Assembly (NCBI GenBank): GCA_026724425.1
Contig: JAIUCV010000011.1
Span: 12,049,501 to 12,113,500, forward strand
Direction of reading: 5' to 3'
Length of the DNA: 64,000 bases
DNA from: Erythrophleum ivorense
Lineage: Eukaryota; Streptophyta; Magnoliopsida; Fabales; Fabaceae
Below the pieces are notes generated by a model that was not told where the DNA came from, searched no databases, and worked only from the letters and a program-made list of their open reading frames with translations. Positions 50,501 through 60,134 of the stretch are shown here, piece after piece; position 1 is the first letter of the stretch, and every line of letters begins with the position of its first letter. The translations under genes and the position numbers were made by a program.

Positions 50501-53500
50501 AAAATTCTATGATGTCTGACTTTATCTCTTCTTTGTTCTTGAAGGCAAACAAATCAATCGAAGCTTCTTGAACTGGTGCACTTTCAGTGATACCTTCTTC
50601 AAGCTTCTCTTCTTCTCCAACTTCTTTCACCTCTTCGTTAGTTTTTGATTTTGTCAAGTTGTCTTCTAAAAATGGTGGAAGCTTCTTCAATGTATTCCTC
50701 CTCAATTTCTTCCTCACCTGCTACCCTCTTTAAGTATTTCAGGATATTCTTCATAATCTCTATTGTCTCTTTCATGACCCTTCTGCATTTATCCATTTTC
50801 CCCTTAGCAATCTCTCTTTCAAATTTTTCATTGAAGATTTCCATTCTTTGTTTTGGGCCCTTCTCAGATTCGTCACCACTCTAATACCAAATGATAGGAA
50901 TCTTGCTATATATAGTAAACAACATAGGCAGTACACAATAACTGTGGTACACATGATTACAATGGAATTACAGCTTCAGACTTAAAAGTACAACTCTCCA
51001 AACTCACACAAACGCTCAACAGATCACAGCACCCAAGCTTAGACACAGATTACAGCAACAAAAGGGCAACACAACACCAACTAACAGCACAGAAGGTACG
51101 AATGGGGATATAGAATAGCAGTGGGAACTTTGGTTCTGTGTTAAACAGTAGAAATAAGTGTATGAGCACTCACACCTATGCTTCATGGGCTGAAACCAAC
51201 CAAAACACAACACCACAGTACAATACTGAAACAGAGCACAGAGGAAAAGAATACAAGAAGAAGCAACCAGAAGCTGGCTTTTGAGAGGTCAGTACTCTGC
51301 CCAATTCCCTTCACCAAAAGGTTCTCCTCCTTTCCCATGGCAGGTTGCCTTCTTAAATAATCTTCCAACCACTTCCTCTGACCCTTGGTGCATAAACCCT
51401 TGTACAATTTGTTGGTCCATTAGTCTTGGCCCCATTTCCCCTGTTTCTATGTTGTTGCTGTCTGCTTTAACCTGTAAATCTTTATGGCAGTAATAGGGGG
51501 AGTAGGCTGAGTAATCCCATTGACTATTAATTCCATTACTGAAGGATTCTTGTTTTCTACATGGTGTGTTAATTATGGGTAATGTATTGTGGCAGCTCAG
51601 ACGTTTTCTCCTATCCAGAGGATGACAGTGTGTTGGATCCACTTTTAGGACAGCATCTGGCATTTTTTGGCATCGACTTTTCATCACTTCAAAAGGTTAT
51701 TTCTTTATCTTGGAGTGGTATTTTGCTGCTGGTACTTGTTTACTCATTGATTCTCTGGTCTGATCTGTTGACTTTATTTCTGATTATATGGTTATCAAAT
51801 TGCCTTCCTTCATGTGGTAGGAGAGTGTTGCTTGATGTAATCCTTAAGCATTACTTTTGAAGTGGGAATAAATCCTTTCAGAGCTTAAGAGGGCATTTGA
51901 AAGACACATATCTCTTTTTCCCCCTTCCATATTTGATGTGTTCTTTATAGGGTTGACATGATGTCCATGAAGGCATAAAGTTGAATAAGTCCTGCCTTGT
52001 ACCCCTTGTATTTGTGCAGGACTATTTTCTTTTCACTTCCTTTTCTTTACAATGGGGAGATTTGACTTATGACTGATATTATTTCTAAAAACTACCCACA
52101 TTTTTATGTTCAGACAGAAATGACTACTGCTGAAAGGGAACTTGATCAAAATACCAATTATGATTGGAATCGAATCCAAGAAAGTGGGCAGGAAGTGGAA
52201 CCAATTTATGGACCAGGATATACAGGACTGGTCAATCTTGGAAACAGGTAGGGTGCAAGAGCTGTTCCTTGTTGATTGCTGCTTTTCAAAATGTACATGT
52301 TTTGTGTTTTCTTGTAATCTCATTTTGCTCCCCCTTTTTTTTTTGCCAGCTGTTACTTGGCTGCAACTATGCAAGTTGTGTTTTCAACACAATCCTTCTC
52401 TTCATGGTCAGTACATGTTTTCTTCTTAATTATTTTTCCTTAAGGTCTATTTGGGGTCCTGTTTCCAGTTACTTCAGTGTATTGTATGATTGCTTTTAGG
52501 TATTACGTGAATCAAAGTCTAAAGAAGGCATTTGAGGTGGCACCTGCTGATCCAACTGTAGACCTGAATATGCAGTTGTGAGTAATTAGCTTGTATTAAG
52601 TTCTAGACTGCTGTAGGCCTGTAGCTATCCATAATCTGTTCGTTGTGTTTTGCTTCATGTTGTTAGCTAAGTGATTAGTTTTTTCCCCTGCATTCTCTGT
52701 GCCGTTTTTTGCATGGATATTTCATTATAAAATTTTTGCATGGCAAAGATGGATTGGTCGGTCATTTGTGTAAGTAGTTGATATCTATATCATTGGTTGT
52801 ATATTCGGGTAGACCATTCTGTTTCCATTATGAAGAAAAAAGTTAAAAGTATAGAGGAGGTACTTCAAGGAAAAATAATTATGGTTTCCCATTTGATGTC
52901 AGGACAAAATTGGCACATGGTTTACTATCTGGAAAATATTCTTTTCTGGCATTTGAGGTGTGTAACCCATTACTCTAGCACCTATCTTTGGGTGATTTGT
53001 TTATAGTTTTTGTTGGTTTATATGTTGCTTCTTGCCATCCAGAATGATGAAAATGCAAATGTGGCTACCTCAACTACTACTGCTGTAAGCTTTCTGGCCA
53101 TTTTGTGCTTTTAGTTATAGTATCATGTATGTTTTTGAGTTTGTAAATTTGGACAAGTTCTACTGCAAGCAAAATGTTTGGGTTTTTCCTCTTTTTTTTT
53201 TCTTGCTTTCTTTTGCGGTTATATGCTGTGCTAGTTTCTGCAATGAAAATATTTTTTTCATCTTCATTTTTCAAGCTATATGATATTTTAGGCTTAAATG
53301 GAATGGAGGTGAATTGCTTTAGATTTAGGTTGAAATCTCAATTGAAAAAGAATAGATTCATGTTATTGAATGTTCCCTTATCTTGATGAATTTTCTTTGC
53401 TTGTTTCTCTCTCTCCCCCCCTCTCGCTCTCTCTTCCCCTCTCTCCCCCCCTATTTTTTCAAACATTAGAAACAGGAAGGGATACCCCCACGTATGTTCA

Positions 53501-56500
53501 AAGCTGTAATTGCTGCCAGTCATCCTGAATTTTCGTCTATGAGGCAACAGGTATGTTGAGCCATTTTTTCTTGCTGAATGTGAATTATTGACATGAGAAT
53601 TTTGTAATATGATTTCATTTCATTTGTCGATAGTCATTTAGAAATTCACTTGGAAAGGTAACTTTTAGCATAAGCTTGTAAAATGGGATATAATGTATGT
53701 TTACTTAAACTGTAGTTTGAAGCTCCGAATTATGACAAATGTTATCTTCTTTTGACAATCATTTGGAAAGGAAATCCATGAGCCATTAGGGTAACTAAAT
53801 ATATTGAAGATAGAGGGAACCTCATTTGACTTGCCTGAAAGTGTGTATTTGAAAGCTAACCAGAAGCATATGTTAGTATTGAAAACAATTTTGATGCAAT
53901 GTTCAAAACCAGTGGAATGTATGCAGAACTGAGCAACAAAGTGCATTGTTTTCTATGCACTTGAAAACAATATTGATGGAAAGTTCAACACCAAAGGAAT
54001 GTATGCAGAACTGAGCAACAAAGTGCATTGTTCTCTCTATAAATAAATTGAAGTACATTGAGCCACTAGGTTTGATATACTTGTGAGGAATGTAGTTTTC
54101 TGGAGGTATTGTGGTTAAACCTCCATGCTGCCATTTACAAAGACAAGGTAAAAAATAAGTACATGATATGTCAGCAGTAATTCACTTTAGGGCATGAGTC
54201 AGAAAAATAAGTGTAAGATATGCTGTTACTGCTATTTTGCATACAGAATCCTTTCCTTACCAAAATGGCAAATTGATTGAGGTATGGTACTGTGTGACTG
54301 CACTGCTGCATTTGTGCCTCAGTGAACATTATGTGGTATAAGCATGCAATATTTGGTTTTACTTGGAAGATTATTAATGTTTTATTGTTTTCAATAGATG
54401 ATTGGGAGTGGGGTTATTGGTCCAACAATAAATACACAAGGAATTCTATTCGCTGGGGTTCTAATATGGAGTCCTTTATCTCTTCTTGTTTGAAGTGGCT
54501 ACTAAAGAATATACAAACTGTATAATGAAGATTTTATTCTTGTCTTCTCTTTCCTGCAAAATCCTTTCTTTGCCCTTCTATACTCCCACCTTTTGGTGTA
54601 TGGTAATTTCTTGGTAATTTGTAATAGGAATTTTTATCATGAAGTTACAATCTACAGCTTATGACTTAGACTATTGAAAGTGTTTGCTGTTTAATTTAAT
54701 TCCCTTTCTAGTGGATTGTGTGGGTGTTTTCTTATATAAATTAAAGCAGTAGTCCATATACTATATTTTACAGTTTAACATCGCCTAGTTGTGTTTGTTT
54801 ATGATTGTTTGAATAGAAGTTTAGGTACTCTACTATTTATTTGTGTGTTTTTTTTTTTTTAGAATCTTAAAAGTAGAAAATGGAATTTTTATCCAAAAAT
54901 TTCTCCAATCCTTTAGTGTCTTTGTTGCTTTGCTATCTTCTGATTGCATAATTCCAACTTATGAAGGATGCTTTGGAGTTTTTCCTACATTTTCTTGATC
55001 AAGTTGAACGAGCTAATACCGGGAAATCTGAACTGGATCCTGCGAGGAGTTTCAAGTTTGGTATTGAAGATAGAATCTTGTGTTCGTCAGGAAAAGTTGC
55101 ATATAACAGAAGGCATGACTACATTCTTTCTCTTAATATCCCATTGCATGAAGCAACTAATAAAGGTGGGTTTCATAGTCACCTATACTTCACTTGGCTG
55201 TGATGTCTTGTGAGTGTTGTATCTAATACTTGTATTGTTTGAGAAATTTCAGAAGAATTAGAAGCCTTTCACAAGCTGAAAGCAGAGAAACTTGCTGAAG
55301 GAAAGGAAGTGTAAGTTTAGACATTTAGATATCTAATTGATACCTTCGTGTGCTTTTCTAGATTCTGCTGAGTTTATCTATTCTGATAGGTCTGGCAATG
55401 AGATTGTACGCCCGAGGGTGCCTTTAGAAGCTTGTCTTGCAAGCTTCTCGGCTCCTGAGGAGATAAATGATTTTTACAGCACTGCCTTGAAGGCAAAGAC
55501 AACAGCAGTGAAGTAAGCATTTTGATTTTTTCCAATCATCTTGAATTAAAAGTCAGACTTGCTAGTTCATATTGGATAGAGGTTATATTAGCCCATTACA
55601 ATGATCCTGTCTTTGTTCATGTGAAATATAGTCTAATAAATATCTTGTTTTAGTTGAGTAGATGACAACTGCACGTTGTTAGAAAGTGTTACTTTCTATC
55701 TCTAATGTAATAATGATGTCATCTTCAATGTTGCAAAATTCTTCTTGATACTTAAACATTATTCATTCTGTAGGACGGCAGGTCTAACCTCATTCCCAGA
55801 TTACCTGGTGTTACACATGAGGAAATTTGTTATGGAAGCAGGCTGGGTACCCAAAAAGCTTGGTATATTTTATATTGACATGTCTATATTATGTTACAAG
55901 GTCTTCTCTTAAAATCTTTGTCATCTAAATATATTGCTATGCTATTTCTTTTTCCAGACGTATATATAGACGTTCCTGATATCATAGATATTAGTCCAAT
56001 GCGCAGCAAAGGTCATCAGGCTGGGGAAGAGTTGTTACCAGATGGGGGTATGTGAATAATTCTTCTGTTCAGCAATTGTCTTATGGAGATTCAAAAAGAG
56101 GAAAAACAAATTCTTGGTTTTCAAATAATTAAAATGAAAAAACTTGTGTCAAAACCAAATTGTTTGGGTTATTGTGTCCACACACAATAACTTATAGGTG
56201 CCAAAACTTACTTGATAATTAGCTAGATATCAACATATTTGCCCTCTGGCTAGCCATAAGGGGAAAAAAAGAAAAGAACTAACACAAAAAGGATAACAGT
56301 TCCATTTATGGGGATCAGATAACTGACAAATTTCTCTTCTCACTAGTACTCTACTCTTCTGATCATATGGACTTTGGCCTCTTTTGGCTTCATAACCAAA
56401 TTATTACTCTAGCTGGGGTGAAACTGAAATTATGCACAATATTTATTGGCATTTGTTATTTGTGTTGCACAGTACCTGTTGAGGAAGATTCAATGAAGCC

Positions 56501-57137
56501 TTCGGCCAATGAAGAAATTGTTTCACAGCTTGCCTCTATGGGCTTTAATTATCTTCATTGTCAGAAAGCTGCAATAAGTACCTCCAATGTTGGGGTAGAA
56601 GAGGCAATGAATTGGTTACTGTCTCACATGGATGATCCAGGTATGAAAATGGTTTTCTTCATTATTAGAAAAAGACAATCTTCAGCTAGATATGTGCCTC
56701 TAGTGCAGTGATACCAATATATTTTATTCTATTTCCAGATATTGACAATCCTATTATCAGTGAAGGGCAGAACCCTGCCACTTTGTCAACTATTGACCAA
56801 TCAAAAGTTGATACTTTAATTTCATTTGGATTTCAAGAAGAAATTGCCCGCAAGGCACTCAAGGCATCGGTAATTTTCTTCTTTCATATTTTCGCCTCCT
56901 TATGATGGCTGGGAGAGGTTGAGTAATTGTAAAGGAATGTTAATGATTGCCTGGGTGTAAATAATTGCTCCGTAGGGTGGTGACATTGAGAAAGCAACAG
57001 ATTGGATATTTAGCAATCCTGATGCATCTGTTTCCAGTATGGACGCAAACTCATCAAATACTCCATCTGTTCCCAATGATGCTGGCTTACCTGATGGAAG
57101 AGGGAGTAAGTTTCCAGTATTTTTCTGTTTATTGTTG

Positions 57138-57172
<35 letters not shown>

Positions 57173-58185
57173 GTAATAATAATATTTTATCAATACTGAT
57201 ACCTGTTATGCTTGTAACGATGCGCATTAATTCTACTTTCCCCTTCACATCCCATTAAGTATGCACTAAATGTCTGTAATGGTGTCAATATTCTCCTAAT
57301 TTTGTTTCCTTATATTATTTAGTCCACAACCAGCGTTGCCGGAGTACTCTAATCGTGCTGATTGGATGTCTTCTTTGTGTTGCTAAATTGGTTGCTTTTG
57401 TGTAATTGTTAACAGACATTTTTATGTGCTAGAAATTCCGTCAAATTCTCTACCCACTCCCTTCGTAAAACTCCATGAAGATTCATATTTTTAGTTTCCT
57501 AGGTTGTATATAAATAGCAGAGCAGCTTGACTGACACATTCAGAAAATGCTAAAAAAAATTGTAGTGTTACTCAACACTTGGGCTATGTTGAGTAGCCGG
57601 TTTGCAATGTAATCCATGATATGATGTTTTTTGTAATGTTTATTATATTCTTGTAATTGTTATTCACCAATACTTATCATTTGCTATCTTGCTTATTCAC
57701 TTTTTCAAAAGTAGGGATAAAAATGCTATTTCCCTCTTTTTACACCTAATCACTTTTTATATTCCTTTTCTTTTTACATACCTAACATTACATCAAATCA
57801 AATATATCCTTAATAATAAATGTCTCTCTGATGTCCTTGATGGGTATTGGAATATATGCTTTGAATATATATATATATATATATGTATTTGTTTTGTTTT
57901 GTTTTTTTTGGGAGAATAGTGGCATGATGAGGAAGTGCTAAAATTGTTTCTTTTGATGGTGTTTAACTTGGTTCTGATGATTTGTTTCGCCTTTGGCATT
58001 CTTAAGGATATCGACTTATGGGAATTGTTAGCCACATGGGAACCTCTACGCAGTGTGGCCACTATGTTGCTCACATTTTTAAAGATGGTAGATGGGTTAT
58101 CTTTAACGACAACAAGGTTGCGGCTTCCATTAATCCTCCTAAAGACATGGGTTATCTGTATTTCTTCGAGAGGCTTGATAGTTAA
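44558..58185 (+). CDS. UBP14: Ubiquitin C-terminal hydrolase 14 (USP5/isopeptidase T)
   Basis: Cysteine protease that disassembles unanchored ubiquitin chains to recycle ubiquitin; the Arabidopsis gene is needed for embryo development. Exons: 44558-44653, 45375-45546, 46264-46376, 46698-47034, 51601-51695, 52114-52247, 52350-52406, 52500-52577, 52903-52957, 53043-53084, 53470-53550, 54967-55165, 55253-55310, 55390-55512, 55774-55862, 55958-56047, 56473-56640, 56739-56869, 56976-57105, 58007-58185. All introns are GT-AG and phases agree, giving 808 residues (Arabidopsis ~797). Domains: Zf-UBP at ~180-235 (CAKCEKTENLWLNL); Cys box GLVNLGNSCYLAATMQ with Cys317; two UBA domains at ~618-660 and ~684-725; His box CGHYVAHI with His768, then IFNDNKV. 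The start was chosen because MDVLRSNLSRVRIPEP aligns with the family; an in-frame ATG at 44543 would add five residues. Intron 4 (4.57 kb) carries an antisense retroelement. No lesion is seen. Confidence 0.97.
46071..46256 (+). repeat. 93-bp tandem duplication at the end of UBP14 intron 2
   Basis: Two nearly identical units begin TTGGCTATTTTCTGAAGG (46071 and 46164). Each contains a pyrimidine-rich TTCTTTTCTAG that could act as a splice acceptor. The true acceptor (46263) lies just after the second unit. Confidence 0.9.
48126..49109 (-). repeat. 3' LTR of the intronic element, interrupted by a TRIM
   Basis: About 620 bp once the inserted TRIM is removed. Compared with the right LTR it lacks about 55 bp near 48250. 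It also carries a local duplication of a GTTTCTACCT-TTTGCTGTCTG block before its end. Confidence 0.85.
48594..48953 (+). mobile_element. TRIM: terminal-repeat retrotransposon in miniature
   Basis: Two ~120-bp direct repeats (48594-48713 and 48833-48953) begin TGATGGAGTCCCA and end TTCATCA/TCCATCA, so each carries the inverted TGATGGA/TCCATCA termini of an LTR. A 119-bp interior ends with the purine tract GGGGGCAGGG just before the second repeat. The flanks TTGGT (48589-48593) and ATGGT (48954-48958) are a near-perfect 5-bp target duplication, and the uninterrupted sister LTR shows the empty site. The GTCCCACATTGG-like word is typical of plant TRIM LTRs. Total length is 360 bp with no coding sequence. 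I cannot find a clear tRNA-Met primer site. Confidence 0.85.
49110..50877 (-). pseudogene. Interior of the intronic element, gag-like relic
   Basis: On the minus strand a frame from 50844 encodes a highly charged, helical segment (MEIFNEKFEREIAKGK, then KCRRVMKETIE). After a frameshift near 50640-50717 it continues as a Lys/Glu-rich segment (VKEVGEEEKLEEGITE). A second frame at 50124-49654 gives 156 residues that I do not recognise. The last readable tail, near 49140, includes PVPTPNSHLQDKVKLLRGGF. The start right after the primer site and the charged composition suit a gag-like protein, but homology is not established. Confidence 0.45.
50892..51522 (-). repeat. 5' LTR of the intronic element
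   Basis: 631 bp, matching 48126-49109 outside the TRIM. Its outermost two bases (TG where CA is expected on the plus strand) are mutated. Confidence 0.85.
53881..54036 (+). repeat. 82-bp tandem duplication in UBP14 intron 11
   Basis: Units start GAAAACAATTTTGATG (53881) and GAAAACAATATTGATG (53963) and share GGAATGTATGCAGAACTGAG, then CAACAAAGTGCATTGTT. Confidence 0.9.
57132..57173 (+). repeat. (TTG/TTA)n microsatellite in UBP14 intron 19
   Basis: A TTG run passes into about ten ATT units. Its reverse translation creates a poly-Asn open frame on the minus strand that is not a gene. Confidence 0.95.
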
Positions 58186-60134
58186 ATATATACTGTGTTC
58201 CCTATCGAACAAGGTGAAGCTTCCAACTATGAAGACACTGAGCGTTTTTAGATTGATGTTCAAAGGCTAAAAGCTATCTTTTGTTTCATTGGCCGCACCA
58301 ATTTTTCGAGGTTCGCTAGAAGTGCAGAATTCGTGGATCATACAGAATTTTATTTTATTTTATTTTTCGAGTTCTCTGGTCTGATGTTACTTTTCTTATT
58401 CAAGGTTAGAAATTCTGACAACCTTTTAAAGCAGCCAATGATGAGTGTCAGTGATAATCTGTTCTTTCAGTCTCCTATTTCTGTTATCTGATGCTTGTTT
58501 GACGAAGACTTATCTGGAAGAGCACTAGACAGTCTTTGGAAATAAACAAATATTGTCTACTTCCCCGATCATTGTTTTGATGATGACGTATGTTGGTTAA
58601 AAAATGTCACATTTTCATCACCAAAAAATGTGTCACATTAATTTTTCTAAAATAGGCATTTATTTAATAAGAAAACCATAGAAGATTAATTAATTAGTTA
58701 TTAATGAGTGACTTTTTCACCTGTACATCATTATTTTTAAAAATTTTTGTAATCATTGTTTTGTTTTATTTTAATTCATGTACATATGCCATGAGAAGGC
58801 AAATGATTGTCCACTCATGCATACTCTCCCCCTCCCCGTGGGACTTTTTAACCTGATTAGCATTATTTTTTTACAAATTCTCAAATCATATTATTATTAT
58901 TTACCTAAATTTACTCTTCAGTGTTTTTCTTCACGGTGAGGGGGCAAAAATTTCATAGATTAATTTTCAATAAAAAATAGAGGCTTAATTAGTCAGTTCA
59001 ATCCCCTTCTAAATAGGTGACTATACTTCAAAAATTTGAATTGAGTATTTCTTTTAAAAGTCTCTGAGGTTTGATTATCATTTAATATGTGTTAAGTAAT
59101 GCTGACATGTCAAATAATACGCATAAATGGCACAACCTAGCCGGACACATCAACATCTCAATCATCCCTAAAATTTAATATCCGTTTTTGGTCCAAAATA
59201 AAAATGTGTTTAAGTTATGCTACCACGTTCAAATTTGTGTATAGCTGGTACAATCTAGTCAGACACATCAGCATCTCAATCATCCCAAATCCTCATATAC
59301 GCAAGTCAAGCGTTTATCTGGAAACTTGAAGTCAGCCAGAACAAATCCCTCACCCCTTCTTCCCCCGTTGGCCCTTCTAATTTTCAGCTTTTGGTTTATC
59401 ACTTTGGTACATGAGAATATTAGTTTTTCAAGCACTCAACAAACTTTACCTAAAATGTTTTTCTTGCCTTTTCCGGCCTCTTTCATTTGCTTATGGCTTA
59501 TTTGAAGGGTCAAAGTTTAAGCGCATTGAGTTGGTAGGTATATCACTTTATGAGGCTGTGGAGAACTTAATTTTTTATGTATGATGTGAAAAAAAGGTGA
59601 AAAGGAGAGAGACGTCATTGATTTGACTTCGTACCATCGCTCTGCATCCATGCATATCAGTGAATCAAATAGCTTCTTTTTTGCTGGTGGTAAATAGCTT
59701 CTGAGTTTGTTCTCATATCTGCATCCATGATGGCATTCACTACACTAAAGCAACGATTGATTTGTTCTTAGTTCTTACCTCTTTAAATTGCTGCTCAAGA
59801 AAAAGGTAAATCACAGGACATTCGAGCTTCATCATGCATAATTTCTGCAGAGCTCATACAAATGGAATAAAACAGAATAATCGTCACAATCATCATGTGC
59901 CGAATCCAATATAACTGGCAAAATGCCCCAGTCCAACGCTGAAACATCATATTTTGGGACAAAAGTATTGAAATGCAAAATCACCACCAACATCCGTCCA
60001 TAGCCAATCTGTAATCCACAACCAAAATGAATGTTTAGTAATTTGCAATAACAGTCCTTCTTTCATCTTCTCTTACTGCAATTGAGTCACGATCTTCCTT
60101 CACATAAGAGGGCAGTTGTAGACAATTAGTACTA
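58186..60134. other. Convergent intergenic region, UBP14 and cyclin 3' ends
   Basis: The two genes converge here, so their 3' UTRs and poly(A) sites must lie inside. T-rich runs follow the UBP14 stop (TTTTATTTTATTTTATTTTT near 58345). The middle is AT-rich and non-coding. A ~40-bp motif (CAATCTAGTCAGACACATCA-like, then GCATCTCAATCATCCC) occurs twice at about 59130 and 59250. Confidence 0.5.

Larger units (their letters stand above)
48126..51522 (-). mobile_element. Non-autonomous LTR retrotransposon in UBP14 intron 4
   Basis: Direct LTRs at 48126-49109 and 50892-51522 start TGATAGGAA on the plus strand; the left one ends ATCCCATCA and the right one ATCCCATTG. ACTAT flanks both sides (48121-48125 and 51523-51527); the match can be stretched to TTGACTAT if the right LTR ends at CCCA. 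On the minus strand TGGTATTAGAGT (50878-50889) follows the 5' LTR, and AGGGGAGGTTT precedes the 3' LTR as polypurine tract. The 1.78-kb interior has no protease, integrase or reverse transcriptase. It has gag-like charged frames (50496-50844) and a tail with LQDKVKLLRGG, resembling ends of plant retroelement polyproteins. It must have been mobilised by another element's enzymes. It lies antisense to UBP14. Confidence 0.85.

Noticed and set aside
48118..51527. 8-bp target duplication TTGACTAT pointing to a hAT element
   Set aside because: Primer-binding site, polypurine tract and direct repeats show an LTR retroelement; 5 bp (ACTAT) is the expected size and the extra match is probably chance.
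56900..57193. Poly-Asn minus-strand frame
   Set aside because: Created by the ATT microsatellite in UBP14 intron 19 and the antisense of exon 19.
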